Of a DNA stretch of 64,000 bases, positions 54,806-64,000 are shown one piece after another (positions within the stretch are counted from its first letter, which is position 1; every line of letters begins with the position of its first letter). The notes beneath the pieces were generated by a model that ran no database searches, was not told the DNA's origin, and saw nothing but the letters and a program-made list of their open reading frames with translations. The position numbers were made by a program, and so were the translations under genes. This DNA comes from Clostridium sp. MB40-C1 (GTDB lineage: Bacteria; Bacillota; Clostridia; Clostridiales; Clostridiaceae): positions 2,170,001 through 2,234,000 of the forward strand of contig NZ_CP133189.1 of NCBI RefSeq assembly GCF_030913655.1, read 5' to 3'.

Positions 54806-57800
54806 CTATTTTTGCACTGTAAATTCCATCTTCATAGGAGCTAATAATTTAAATTGTTTTTTATTTTCTTTTATAGATTGAACACCTTTAATAAATAAAG
54901 TATATTTTTTACCTTTTTCATATGAAGTTTCTGGTGCCACTATAATAGAATTATTCTTTTTGTCATAGTTTACCTTTACTTTAATTTGATGATTCTTGTC
55001 ATCTAAAACATAGACATTTGATGTATTTACTGTTAATTCATCAAGGTTTTTAGAAAATTTAATGCTCCATTTCTTGTCTACAGGAACATTTTCTTTTTTC
55101 TCCATATCTATTACTAATGATTTTTTCTCCTTATCATCTGTAAGACTTCTTATAACAGCAAAGTTATTTTGATTTTCTTTAATTTTTGTTTCTCCACCAA
55201 CTACACATAGATAATCTTGTTTTAATAAAGTATCTATAACTTTAGCAAAATTTCTTATATCTTCAGCCGTAGTTGATATTATTTCTTCTCTTTCTTTTTG
55301 CATGTCTTCTTGTTTAGTCTCACTTATATACAAACTATCGGCTATCATTGCATCACCAGCAGGTCCTAATATACTATTCATAAAATTATTAGCAGCATCC
55401 ATTTTTCCAATAGTTCCTATTATAAAGTTAGTCATTTCTTGTTCACTTGCATCAAATTTGCTAAGATATTCTGGAATTCCATCAATAATATCTAAAGTTT
55501 CCTTTAAATTTGGATCTCTATAAGATGAAAATATTACATTAGAATTATTTAAATCCATGCTAGTTCCATAAGCTCCACCTTTTATTCTTATGTTGTTCCA
55601 CAAATATCCACCTTGTAATATATTAGCAAGTACCATAAGTTTTCCAGTTTGATCATAACCTGCTTTTTTCAAATCTCCGCCTTTTGTTACATATTGAACC
55701 TTTGAAGGTATCATTATTCCTTCATTAATATTAGAACTATCAAAAACATATTTATTACTTTGCAGTTTTTCATTTCTTAAATTATTTGAAAAGTTTTTGA
55801 AATTATTAACAAAGTTATTATAATCTTTTTCTTCTCCAGTATAACTAACTATCATATCTTGCTTGTTAAATACAAGATTCTTAACTTCTTCTAGATTTTT
55901 TATAATTTCATCACTTTTACTATCAAAATTTTTATCTAAATCACATAAAAATTTATAAAATTCTTCTGTCTGGTGATTATTGTATTTACCTGACTCTGAC
56001 ATATAAGATACTATTTTTTGCATAGCTACACTATCACCACTTGAATTTAATACTGATTCATTTACCATCTTTATATTCTTTATTTTATCTTTTAACTTTG
56101 CTTTATCATTTAATTTACTATTGTATATTATTTCTTTTACTAATTCAAAGCTTATAGGTGTCTTTTCTTTTAATGATGTAATACTCACCATCATTTTAGG
56201 GTGGTATACATTGTTGTCTTTCTGTTTTACAAAATTGTTATTTTGAATACTAATACCACCTGAATTTTTTAATATTTCCTCCATTAAATCTTCTTCACTA
56301 TATTTCTTTGTATCCATACTACCTAAAAGTCCACTTAACAAATACATATAACATAATTTTTCTTGAGGTACTTTAGTAGTATCGAAAAATAATCTTATAT
56401 AATCAACTCCATTAGTATAGATAGGATGGTACAGTGTTTTAATTCCATCTATATCTTTTTCTATTGTGCTGTATTCTTTAGCTTTGCTACTTATGTCTTC
56501 ACGAGTAAGACTTGGAAGTTTACTTAAAGCTTCTTTTGAATTTGGAGTTTCTTGCCATTTCTTAAGTTCTTTTGTTTGTTGTACAAGTTTATTTATTTCA
56601 TCTTTTGAAAGACTAGCTTTAATTTTTGCTAATTTTCCTTTTAATTCAGCTTCTTTCTTTTCTTCAAGTCCAGCCGATGGTTTTAAAACTACTAAGGATG
56701 TATGTTTATTATCTAATAAATATTTTTGTATCAATGTTTGTAAGTACCCACTCTTTATCTTATCTTTAAGGTTGTTTATATCTGAGTTTATATTTAAATA
56801 TAATGTTGGGTCTCCATCATATAACCAGCTTCTCATCATTAATATATTATATGCAAGAGCAAAGTTGCCTTTTACGGTACGATTAGAAAGTTCATATACA
56901 TTAAGTACAGAATTCATCAAATCTTTATCAAATCCATTTTTAGCTACGTCTTTAAGAGTTTTATCAATTATTTCTTGGAACTTCTCCTTCTTACTTTCAT
57001 CTACATTTTGTGCATTTATGCTAAACACGGGTTGCAAAGAATTAGGATTAAAGCTTGCACTAACATTCTCTCCAAATCCATTTTCCTTTAATGCCTTGGA
57101 AATAGGAGAAGATGGCATACCTGCTAACAATGTCTGAAGTACTGAAAATCCTAAGACTACATCCTTGTTTTTCACGGTATCCACTACATAATTTGAACTT
57201 AAATAAGTTTTATTTTCAGTTGGTGTACCTTTTGGTATTGAATACTCTTCAACCTTTACTTTTCTTCCATCAAATGGTTTTTGAACTTGCAATTCTGTTT
57301 TAACTTCTTTTTTATCAAAATTATTTAAATAATTTTCACCTATATATTTTAAAGTTTTATTTATATTTAAATTTCCTGACAAATAAAAGTAACTATTTGA
57401 AGGATTATAATATTCTTTATATGTACTAACAAATTTTTCATAGGTCAAATTTGGAATTGAATCAGGATATCCACCAGATTCATATTTATATGAAGTGTCT
57501 GGGAAAAGTGATTGATTTATAGACTTATTCAATATACGATCTGGACTAGAATAATTTCCTTTCATTTCATTATAAACAATACCATTATACTTTAACTCAT
57601 CATTAGGAGAATTTAGTTCATATCTCCAACCTTCTTCTTTAAAGATTTTTTCATCTGTAGCCATATTAGGGTAAAAAACAGCATCTAAGTATATACTCAT
57701 TAAATTTTCAAAGTCTTTATTATTTTTACTTGATACTGGGTACATAGTGCTATCTGCTGCAGTCATAGCATTTAAAAAAGTATTTAATGAACGTTTGCTC

Positions 57801-58189
57801 ATTTCTATAAAAGGATCTTTAACTGGATATTTCTTAGAACCTTGTAGAACTGAATGTTCTATAATATGATTTATTCCTGTATCATCCTTAGCAGGAGTAC
57901 GGAAATTAACGCAAAACATTTTATCTTCATTTTTATTATCTAGAAATATAAGACGAGCTCCACTCTTATGATGTTTATATTCATAAGCATTGCATTTTAG
58001 ATCCTCAATCCACTTTTTTGATACTAACTGAAATCCCCCTAAATCCTCTTGATTTGCTATTAATGCATAGCAATTCTTTGAATTTAAATCTAATGCCTTA
58101 ACTTTACCCATGCTTCCCATTACTAAAGTCTGAGAAGTAATAACCGCTGCCAAAGTTAAAACCAATGTAGATTTTAATTTTCTGTTCAT
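54806..58189 (-). CDS. Secreted M16C metallopeptidase with Ig-like C-terminal domain
   Basis: 1127 aa. Signal peptide about 1-33. The inverted zinc motif of M16 proteases HIIEH (108-112) is followed by the third ligand region EEGWRYEL (near 188). The double-length architecture with peptidase_M16C-associated middle region fits presequence-protease (PreP)-type enzymes, which close around and degrade short unfolded peptides. The last ~100 residues (WSIKFSKNLDELTVNTSNVY ... KMEFTV) form a Big_5/SbsA-type Ig-like domain, unusual for PreP and suggesting cell-surface attachment. GGGGAGTTAACA precedes ATG. Monocistronic. Confidence 0.9.
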   Translation of the reverse strand: MNRKLKSTLVLTLAAVITSQTLVMGSMGKVKALDLNSKNCYALIANQEDLGGFQLVSKKWIEDLKCNAYEYKHHKSGARLIFLDNKNEDKMFCVNFRTPAKDDTGINHIIEHSVLQGSKKYPVKDPFIEMSKRSLNTFLNAMTAADSTMYPVSSKNNKDFENLMSIYLDAVFYPNMATDEKIFKEEGWRYELNSPNDELKYNGIVYNEMKGNYSSPDRILNKSINQSLFPDTSYKYESGGYPDSIPNLTYEKFVSTYKEYYNPSNSYFYLSGNLNINKTLKYIGENYLNNFDKKEVKTELQVQKPFDGRKVKVEEYSIPKGTPTENKTYLSSNYVVDTVKNKDVVLGFSVLQTLLAGMPSSPISKALKENGFGENVSASFNPNSLQPVFSINAQNVDESKKEKFQEIIDKTLKDVAKNGFDKDLMNSVLNVYELSNRTVKGNFALAYNILMMRSWLYDGDPTLYLNINSDINNLKDKIKSGYLQTLIQKYLLDNKHTSLVVLKPSAGLEEKKEAELKGKLAKIKASLSKDEINKLVQQTKELKKWQETPNSKEALSKLPSLTREDISSKAKEYSTIEKDIDGIKTLYHPIYTNGVDYIRLFFDTTKVPQEKLCYMYLLSGLLGSMDTKKYSEEDLMEEILKNSGGISIQNNNFVKQKDNNVYHPKMMVSITSLKEKTPISFELVKEIIYNSKLNDKAKLKDKIKNIKMVNESVLNSSGDSVAMQKIVSYMSESGKYNNHQTEEFYKFLCDLDKNFDSKSDEIIKNLEEVKNLVFNKQDMIVSYTGEEKDYNNFVNNFKNFSNNLRNEKLQSNKYVFDSSNINEGIMIPSKVQYVTKGGDLKKAGYDQTGKLMVLANILQGGYLWNNIRIKGGAYGTSMDLNNSNVIFSSYRDPNLKETLDIIDGIPEYLSKFDASEQEMTNFIIGTIGKMDAANNFMNSILGPAGDAMIADSLYISETKQEDMQKEREEIISTTAEDIRNFAKVIDTLLKQDYLCVVGGETKIKENQNNFAVIRSLTDDKEKKSLVIDMEKKENVPVDKKWSIKFSKNLDELTVNTSNVYVLDDKNHQIKVKVNYDKKNNSIIVAPETSYEKGKKYTLFIKGVQSIKENKKQFKLLAPMKMEFTVQK

Positions 58190-58315
58190 TGTTAACTCCC
58201 CTTTTTTTATGAAAATTTGTAATTCTAGTACATATTAGCATATAATTTATTCTTATACAATTATTAGGATAAAACTTAAGATTTACTTAAGGTTTATTGT
58301 ATTTTTATATTATTA

Positions 58316-58337
58316 GCTTGCCCAATAATTCACTTTA
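58316..58337. repeat. Dispersed repeat, copy 2
   Basis: GCTTGCCCAATAATTCA followed by CTTTA; 21 of 22 positions match the copy at 50396-50417. Confidence 0.6.
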
Positions 58338-58495
58338 GAAAACTAAATAAAAAGTTATTTTCTATTTCAATTAACTCTTCTTCCTGTTTACTTTAATGTG
58401 TATTTTAAAAAATTTTTGAACTTCTATAAATTCAAAAATAATTCTAAATACAACTCAATATTTTATATTTATTTTGATTAAAAATATAAATAAAT

Positions 58496-58530
58496 TATCC
58501 CTATGTTCTTCTAGAAAAACTATAGGGATA
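58496..58530 (-). terminator. Probable terminator of the DUF1835 gene
   Basis: TATCCCTAT (58496-58504) pairs with ATAGGGATA (58522-58530), followed on the minus strand by ATTTATTTAT. Confidence 0.55.
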
Positions 58531-58580
58531 CCAATTATTACTATGGGATTTTTTTCTTTAATTTTGGGTTCTTTGACTTG

Positions 58581-59441
58581 TTACTTTTTTATTTCCATAC
58601 ATCTCATTATTCCAAATTTTCCTTTATACTGAATTTTATTATTCTTAATAAGCTCAGTAATTCTCCAAACTATATAGGTATCAGTTGTTAGGTCTTTATT
58701 ATATCCTAATACATTTCCGACAGCCCTAGCAGATTTTCTAAATTCTGTCTCTACATAATATAATATAAACTCGTCAAAATAATCCTCTGATACACTTTTA
58801 ACTTTACCATCCTCATAAACCCTAAGATTAGTATTTTCACTTTTCAAAACTTTGAAATTTTCTAATAAAGATTGATACATCTCTTCATTAATCTTTTTAG
58901 CCATCTTCATAAATTCTGGAAATCTTTTTGGGGCTATTTCTCCAATCGCTCTTGGAGTAAATTCATTAATCATACCTTGATTGTATGTAACTTTTGATGC
59001 ATTAATTAAATAAGTTTTTTCTAAACTGCAATTCAATAATTCAAGAGTATACATTAATCCTGTAAATTCCATAGCATTTTCAGCACACCAAAAATATATA
59101 GTGTCCTCATTATCTACATTTGTAATTTCTTTATGATACTCATCATATTTTTCCTTAAACTCCCTTACTCCCCAAACTTCTAATTCATTATATATTTCTT
59201 TGTAAAGTTCTGAATTTTTCGGTTCTTTTGATAAAATTGTGTTTTGAAGTTCTTCATATAAAATTATCTTTTTTAACCATTCCAATCTTTTATCTATAGT
59301 ATTTAATTTATCTATAGGTCCATTAGATAGATCATCATAAAGACATATAACCTTATCTCCTTTAATTATTTCACTTTTAATTGCATGCTTTAAACTTCCA
59401 CTAGCACTTACAGAAAAACATATATGAATTACTTTATCCAT
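58581..59441 (-). CDS. DUF1835-domain protein
   Basis: 286 aa. The N-terminal segment VIHICFSVSASGSLKHAI and LYDDLSNGPI are the signature of DUF1835, and the C-terminal half (from about 190; ILYYVETEFRKSARAVGNVL) corresponds to the DUF3658 partner domain. Function unknown; cytosolic. AGGAGGTGAAGT before ATG. The upstream chemoreceptor gene ends at a hairpin between them, so it is probably transcribed on its own. Confidence 0.88.
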   Translation of the reverse strand: MDKVIHICFSVSASGSLKHAIKSEIIKGDKVICLYDDLSNGPIDKLNTIDKRLEWLKKIILYEELQNTILSKEPKNSELYKEIYNELEVWGVREFKEKYDEYHKEITNVDNEDTIYFWCAENAMEFTGLMYTLELLNCSLEKTYLINASKVTYNQGMINEFTPRAIGEIAPKRFPEFMKMAKKINEEMYQSLLENFKVLKSENTNLRVYEDGKVKSVSEDYFDEFILYYVETEFRKSARAVGNVLGYNKDLTTDTYIVWRITELIKNNKIQYKGKFGIMRCMEIKK

Positions 59442-59485
59442 ACTTCACCTCCTAATTATGCAAATTTATTTTAAATCATAATAAT

Positions 59486-59526
59486 AAGCAAAACAAATAC
59501 TATGGTGAGTTATTTTTGTTTTGCTT
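59486..59526. terminator. Hairpin between chemoreceptor and DUF1835 gene
   Basis: 12-bp perfect stem AAGCAAAACAAA / TTTGTTTTGCTT (59486-59497 with 59515-59526); A/T-rich flanks on both strands. Likely ends the chemoreceptor transcript on the minus strand. Confidence 0.6.
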
Positions 59527-59567
59527 AAATAAATTATAGAAAATCTTAAAACCTTTTTCAATTCTGC

Positions 59568-61100
59568 TTATTCAATAATTTTATTCATTTCACTTGCTAT
59601 ATCCTTTAAATTCTCAGTATTAACTGATATTTCTTCTATAAGGTTTACATTTTCATTAATTTTTTTAGTAACATTTTTAAATTTATTTATAGTTTCTTTA
59701 GTAGTTCCATATATATTTGCATTAAATTTTACAACACTATTTACTTCAGTTAACAATACCTCAGCAGATGTATTTATATCTTTTATATCATTTACAGATG
59801 TATTTAATACTAACATCATTTTTTCTACACTATTAAATACTGAATTTAATATATTATTTCCCTCTATTATCTCTCCATTGTTGTTTATCATAAGATTTTC
59901 TACTTTACAAACATTACCCTTAAGTTCATTTGTAATTAAACCAACTTCATCTAAGGATTGTTTAGTGCTTTCAGAAAGTTTTTGTATTTCAGTAGCTACT
60001 ACTGCAAATCCTTTACCTGCTTCTCCAACCCTTGCAGCTTCAATTGATGCATTTAATGCTAAAAGATTAGTCTTATCTGAAATATCAGCTAAAATTTTAA
60101 AAATACTATCTAATTGATCTGATTTTTCATTTAATACTTTTGTAGCATTAAGAGTATTTTCTATACTCACCTTTATATTGTCTATAATTTCCAAAGATTT
60201 ATTAAGTGAACCTTTATTTTCATTAGCAATACCTATTAAATCAGAAGATAATTTTTCTGTATCTTTAGCTTTTGTGGATACTGTTTGATTTAAGTTCAGT
60301 AATCCTTCTAATATTTCTCTATTTTTTTCTGTTTTTGCTAACATTTCATTACTATCTTCATTAACTTCCATACTAGTACTTGCTATTTCTTGAATAAAGC
60401 TATGCTCATCTTCTATAACAGCGGTTAAATTTTCACTAGAACTTAGTAGAGTTTGTGAAAACTCTGATATTCTATTAAATAAATTTGATATCTTTTTGTT
60501 ATGTTCAACTTCTGTTTTTATTTTAAGATCAACTTTTTCTAATAAATCACTAGAAAGATACATAAAGAAATATATTCCAAAACATATTAGAGATATAACA
60601 ACTAACCTCATAATTCCTTCTCTTAATAATACATCTTGTGACGGTAAAGCTGAAGGATTCATTTTAAAAATTAGTACTTGTGAAACAATACCTAATCCAA
60701 TTGATTCTATGATTAACTTTTTATCTAAAAATGCTGCACATAATAAAATAAAGTAAAATACACATACCCATAATTCTTTAGATGGAATCATAATTGACAT
60801 ATAAATATAATTTACAAAACAACCTAATCCTACTAGAGTTTTAACTCTAGAAAATTTCTTATCACTTGTTTTTTCTCTATCTGAAATTTTGTTTTTTGTA
60901 AGTCCTAATAGTATATTTTCCAATAAACCTATTACAATAAACCCAATTATATATTTCCACTCAACTTCTGGATATAATCCAAATGCTTTTACAGTAGGAA
61001 ATAACAATACTGCTGCAGTAATACTTAAAATATAAATATTTATAACTAATTTATAAGTTTTTCTTTGATAATCTATAATGGCATCAACATTATTATCCAT
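59568..61100 (-). CDS. Chemoreceptor with 6-TM membrane sensor
   Basis: 510 aa starting at ATG 61100, seven bases after GGAGGG. The first ~190 residues form about six membrane helices with very short loops and no extracytoplasmic sensory domain; there is no recognisable HAMP. The rest is the coiled-coil signalling domain with tip [21 protein letters not shown] signal within or at the membrane (hydrophobic ligand, redox or energy state) is therefore likely. The ketoacyl-synthase-like gene ends 110 bp upstream on the same strand and may share its transcript. Confidence 0.9.
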   Translation of the reverse strand: MDNNVDAIIDYQRKTYKLVINIYILSITAAVLLFPTVKAFGLYPEVEWKYIIGFIVIGLLENILLGLTKNKISDREKTSDKKFSRVKTLVGLGCFVNYIYMSIMIPSKELWVCVFYFILLCAAFLDKKLIIESIGLGIVSQVLIFKMNPSALPSQDVLLREGIMRLVVISLICFGIYFFMYLSSDLLEKVDLKIKTEVEHNKKISNLFNRISEFSQTLLSSSENLTAVIEDEHSFIQEIASTSMEVNEDSNEMLAKTEKNREILEGLLNLNQTVSTKAKDTEKLSSDLIGIANENKGSLNKSLEIIDNIKVSIENTLNATKVLNEKSDQLDSIFKILADISDKTNLLALNASIEAARVGEAGKGFAVVATEIQKLSESTKQSLDEVGLITNELKGNVCKVENLMINNNGEIIEGNNILNSVFNSVEKMMLVLNTSVNDIKDINTSAEVLLTEVNSVVKFNANIYGTTKETINKFKNVTKKINENVNLIEEISVNTENLKDIASEMNKIIE

Positions 61101-61210
61101 TGGATGTCCCTCCGATTTTATATTTTCATGTTTAAATAACTTTTTAAAAATTATTAATGCAACAAGACACAACTTTAATTTGTTAAATTAATTTTCAAAT
61201 CAAATTCTAA

Positions 61211-62215
61211 TTAAAATTTATACAATATAGAAGTCATTGTGTATCCAGCTCCAACTGAACAAAACACTACATAATCATTTTCTTTTATCTTATTATCTTT
61301 CAGTGCTCTATGTAATGCAAAAAATGGGCTTGATACCCCAGTATATCCATATTCATTTCCTACAAACGTATATTTATCTAACTCCACATCCATCTTTTTC
61401 AAAGTTTCTTCTACATCTGGCTTTGAGAATTGTGAAAATAAAAAATGACCTACATCTTTTGGCTGTAAACTATATCTTCTAAGCATTTCAGTTATAACTT
61501 TTTTCCAATTATTCGATAAAAAACTAAAATCAAATGGTGTCCAAAGTAAGTATTTAGCTCTTGATTGTACATCATTTTTATGTAATTTAGATAATCCACA
61601 TAAAGGATTTAAAAATGATTTATGGTAGTTGCTGTCCGTAAATGTATTTGAATCTATAAATCCTCTAGATTCATTTTCTTCTACCGCTTCAAGTATAATT
61701 GCTGCACTGCCATCAGCAAATGTTGGATAAGTTAGTGTGTCGTTCTTATCTATTACGGAGCTTATCATTAACGAACCTACAACCAGTGCTTTTTTAATAT
61801 TATTGTTATATTTCATATATCTGCTTACTACATCCATAGCTGTTAACATACCTATACAATTAGAATTCATGTCATAAACAACATGTGCATTTTTAGCTTT
61901 AATTGCATGGTTTATCTTTAATGCATTACTTGGAAAAGTATATTCTGGTGTATCAGAAGCGAATACTATCATATCAAGCTCTTCTGGAGATATATTAGAA
62001 ACCTCCATAACCTTTTTAGAAGACTCAATTGCTAAGGTTAATGCATTTTCCTCATTTAAATCACCGAAATACCTATATTCCCTCCCTAAATGTTCCATTA
62101 ATTTTTCTACTTTTTCAGCTTCTTTGTCAAAGTGTTTAACAAAAAATGAATTATGCACTTTATTTTTGGGATGATATATTTCTATTCCTTTTAATCTTAC
62201 GTTCCTATAAGTCAT
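61211..62215 (-). CDS. 3-oxoacyl-ACP synthase III-like protein with altered active site
   Basis: 334 aa. Thiolase fold of the KAS III group: active-site cysteine C120 in MNSNCIGML, and FADGSAAIILE. The usual catalytic His (HQAN) is replaced: the aligned segment reads FLFSQFSK (S261). The Asn of GNTSAAS appears as GYTGVSS (Y291). A condensing reaction as in FabH is therefore doubtful; an acyl-transfer or ester-forming role, as in some KAS III relatives, is possible. ATG 62215 is preferred because AGGAGG is nine bases before it; another ATG stands three bases after AGGAGG. Divergent from the patatin gene. Confidence 0.85.
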   Translation of the reverse strand: MTYRNVRLKGIEIYHPKNKVHNSFFVKHFDKEAEKVEKLMEHLGREYRYFGDLNEENALTLAIESSKKVMEVSNISPEELDMIVFASDTPEYTFPSNALKINHAIKAKNAHVVYDMNSNCIGMLTAMDVVSRYMKYNNNIKKALVVGSLMISSVIDKNDTLTYPTFADGSAAIILEAVEENESRGFIDSNTFTDSNYHKSFLNPLCGLSKLHKNDVQSRAKYLLWTPFDFSFLSNNWKKVITEMLRRYSLQPKDVGHFLFSQFSKPDVEETLKKMDVELDKYTFVGNEYGYTGVSSPFFALHRALKDNKIKENDYVVFCSVGAGYTMTSILYKF

Positions 62216-62221
62216 ATACAT

Positions 62222-62713
62222 ATTCCTCCTCGTCTAGTCAAATTATGATATAAAACAATTATCGTCTAATAAGACTAAATTTTAACACAAAAATTAATTT
62301 TATTATAAAAAATATTATATTTTAAGTTTTTAACTCATTAATATTTAAAAAAAGCTCTAAATTTAGAATTAAAATTTTATAAACTCCCTTATTTTTGTTA
62401 TAAATTATATGCAAACCTAATGAAGTCTTTTAAACAAACATTTGAAAAGTTCTTTAATGTATTTTTACAATTTATTCATACAAAATATAATAATTTTATA
62501 TATTTTAAACATGTACCTATTTATTTTTGATTAAATATATGCTTTATTTAAATATTTCACATCATAAGTTATCTTAAATAATCATTAACTTCAATTTGTT
62601 CATTAACCCTTAAAAGGTTAGTTTTTTCTCTCAAATTAATTATATTTTCTAAGAAAAGAAGATTGTTAAATGCTTATGTAACTTAACATGTGAAACATAT
62701 AGGGAGGTAATAT
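62222..62713. other. 492-bp intergenic region between divergent genes
   Basis: A/T-rich. The only structure seen is a short hairpin AACCCTTAAAAGGTT near 62605-62620 followed by G and six T on the plus strand, about 85 bp before the patatin start. No ORF supported. Confidence 0.35.
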
Positions 62714-63628
62714 ATGATATGTGATGCTGTATTTGAAGGTGGAGGAATGAGAGGAGTAGGTTTGATTGGAGCACTAAGTTACTTTGAAAAGAAAGGATAT
62801 AAGTGGCGAAAAGTAGGTGGAACCTCTGCTGGTGCTATAATTGCTGCTCTTTTAGCATCTGATTATACTGCAAAAGAAATAGAGAAGATAATGGTTGAAA
62901 CTAATTTTCTTAAATTTTTAGACAAGGATAGAATGCAAAAAATCCCTTTACTAGGAAAACCTTTGGGAGTCTTTGCAGAGAAAGGAATTTACTCAGGAAA
63001 CTATTTTGAAAAATGGATGGAAGAGTTACTGAACAAAAAAGGAGTTTCTAAATTTAAGGATATTTGTAAAAATGGAGAATGTAAACTCAAAGTAATTGCT
63101 TCAGATATTACAAGAAAAAAGATGTTAATTCTTCCAGATAGTCTTTCTGATTATGGAATAAATCCAATGAATTTTAAAATTTCTAAAGCTATAAGAATGA
63201 GTATGAGTATACCCTTTTACTTCAAACCTGTAAAATTTAAATATCATGGTGGAATTAGTTATGTTGTAGACGGTGGAATATGTTGGAACTATCCTATATC
63301 TATATTTGACTCTAATGATAAATGTGAAATACCAACCATTGGTTTTAAATTTAAAACTTCAAATTTAAGTTATACTTCTGAAGGAAAAACAGACCCAATG
63401 TCTTTTTTATTCGACATCGCAGATACAATGACTTGTAGAACAAATGGAAGATATTTAAGTAAAAAAGATACTGCTAGAACAGTTTTTGTGCCCGCTTTTA
63501 ATGTAGATGTAACAGAATTTAATCTTTCAAAACAGAAAAGTTTAATGCTTTTTAAGTCTGGATACAGAGCTGCAAAAGAATTTTTAGCTAAATGGAATTT
63601 TGAAGAGTATACAGAAGAATCTAATTAA
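62714..63628 (+). CDS. Patatin-like phospholipase
   Basis: 304 aa. All patatin motifs are present: oxyanion hole GGGMRG (9-14), nucleophile elbow GTSAG (S38), and the catalytic Asp in VVDGGICWNYP. A Ser-Asp dyad acyl hydrolase acting on phospholipids or other acyl esters; no signal peptide, so probably cytosolic or membrane-peripheral. GGGAGGTAATAT precedes ATG. It lies divergently beside the KAS III-like gene, which may point to a shared lipid-related role (inference). Confidence 0.92.
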   Translation: MICDAVFEGGGMRGVGLIGALSYFEKKGYKWRKVGGTSAGAIIAALLASDYTAKEIEKIMVETNFLKFLDKDRMQKIPLLGKPLGVFAEKGIYSGNYFEKWMEELLNKKGVSKFKDICKNGECKLKVIASDITRKKMLILPDSLSDYGINPMNFKISKAIRMSMSIPFYFKPVKFKYHGGISYVVDGGICWNYPISIFDSNDKCEIPTIGFKFKTSNLSYTSEGKTDPMSFLFDIADTMTCRTNGRYLSKKDTARTVFVPAFNVDVTEFNLSKQKSLMLFKSGYRAAKEFLAKWNFEEYTEESN

Positions 63629-63771
63629 CGTTATATTTCGCATATAGGTAACCCATAACTTAGTACAATGTTACGACATAATGAATAACGGCAGAGGAAT
63701 AGTTTTTCTAAATATATGTAGTTATACATTAAACCTTCAGTACGCAAAGAAGTACTAAAGACGTAGCCTTC

Positions 63772-63819
63772 TAAAAGTGCGTAATTGTCGGAGTCCATTC
63801 CGACAATTACGCACTTTTA
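63772..63819. terminator. Bidirectional terminator
   Basis: Perfect 21-bp stem (63772-63792 with 63799-63819), 6-nt loop GTCCAT. TAAAA/TTTTA ends give U-tracts on both strands. It separates the convergent patatin and terminal partial gene. Confidence 0.9.
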
Positions 63820-63821
63820 TT

Positions 63822-64000
63822 CTAAAGCATAGCCTTATCATAAAATTCCTTTAAATACTTATATTCTTGAAAGTTTAAAACATCGAATTCATTATCTGTT
63901 GCACTTAATACCCTATTTCTACATATCCTAAGTCTTTCTAACATAGGTTTAATCATAGAGCTTGTTTGATTGACAAAAGCTAATATTTCTTTTTCTTTAA
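63822..64000 (-). CDS. C-terminal end of an unrecognised gene, truncated by window
   Basis: An open frame of 58 codons enters from the right edge and stops at TAG 63822-63824. Readable segments: KEKEILAFVNQTSSMIKPML, ERLRICRNRVLSATDNEFDV and EYKYLKEFYDKAML. Hydrophilic and helical. Coding-like codon use and the adjacent terminator support a real gene. The family is not recognisable from this part. Confidence 0.7.
   Translation of the reverse strand, partial: KEKEILAFVNQTSSMIKPMLERLRICRNRVLSATDNEFDVLNFQEYKYLKEFYDKAML

Larger units (their letters stand above)
58190..58580. other. 391-bp intergenic region
   Basis: Holds the second copy of the GCTTGCCCAATAATTCA repeat (58316-58337) and a terminator hairpin (58496-58530). 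The protease promoter should lie near 58220-58300 but no clear hexamer pair stands out. Confidence 0.45.

Noticed and set aside
56466-57137. Long open frame (about 220 codons) antisense to the M16C protease gene
   Set aside because: A shadow of the protease coding frame; no start signal and a Ser/Leu/Phe-rich composition typical of antisense frames in A/T-rich genes.
62604-62630. Hairpin with T-run upstream of the patatin gene as an attenuator
   Set aside because: The stem is only about 4-6 bp and A/T-rich; too weak to call without transcript data.
63629-63771. Gene remnant between patatin and the terminal gene
   Set aside because: Somewhat higher G+C, but no frame is open or protein-like across it.

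Overview
The window is about 25-28% G+C by eye, densely coding, with strong AGGAGG-type ribosome binding sites, A/T-rich intergenic DNA and families typical of low-GC Firmicutes. Gene content (several methyl-accepting chemotaxis proteins, a clostridial-type cellulose locus, fruRKA, nadABC, M16C peptidase, L,D-transpeptidases) points to a Clostridium sensu stricto chromosome. No rRNA, tRNA, CRISPR array, phage block or transposase gene was seen, so this looks like ordinary chromosome rather than an island.

Layout. 1-9335: the end of one chemoreceptor, an aminotransferase, a second chemoreceptor (Cache type), a membrane-anchored MutS-like ATPase, an Asp/Glu racemase-family protein, a small orphan and a lipoprotein L,D-transpeptidase. 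9659-15233: a two-component system followed by a two-gene FtsX-type ABC exporter. 15326-18955: a LacI-family regulator, then a 1-kb gene-free stretch with four copies of a LacI-type palindrome, then an ABC-F ATPase behind a structured leader with an intrinsic terminator. 19218-23308: fruR-fruK-fruA followed by ptsH (HPr), with a clear promoter/operator. 23391-30343: a gene remnant, a MATE exporter, a zinc-ribbon protein, a small YkuD protein, a nucleoside hydrolase, a DbpA-type helicase and the sensor kinase of the next module. 28832-34599: a MacA/MacB-like exporter (adaptor, ATPase, permease) with its own response regulator and kinase.

34848-42136 is a five-gene cellulose synthesis/modification operon on the minus strand: PilZ-containing BcsA-like synthase, a surface protein, a membrane-anchored GH5 endoglucanase, an MBOAT acyltransferase and a DHHW/AlgJ-like partner. 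The set suggests a c-di-GMP-controlled, possibly acylated, cellulose-like exopolysaccharide. 42551-43858 holds a 4-TM orphan preceded by an unusually GC-rich conserved-looking island (possible 42-codon ORF or structured RNA) and a plus-strand promoter/terminator pair enclosing a non-coding transcript. 43859-50332 carries an orphan, a phosphoesterase, an MBL hydrolase, an ABC exporter and two small or uncharacterised genes. 50813-54411: a stand-alone CarA N-domain-like protein, then nadA-nadB-nadC with a palindromic operator. 54806-64000: a secreted M16C metalloprotease with an Ig-like tail, a DUF1835 protein, a 6-TM chemoreceptor, a ketoacyl-synthase-III-like protein lacking two of three catalytic residues, a patatin, and the end of an unrecognised gene.

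At least four families of short dispersed repeats lie between genes: a 98-bp element with terminal inverted repeats (2 copies), a GCATAATT palindromic family (3 copies), a TTAAAACATA motif (several copies) and a GCTTGCCCAATAATTCA motif (2 copies). Many convergent gene pairs share long perfect bidirectional terminator hairpins.
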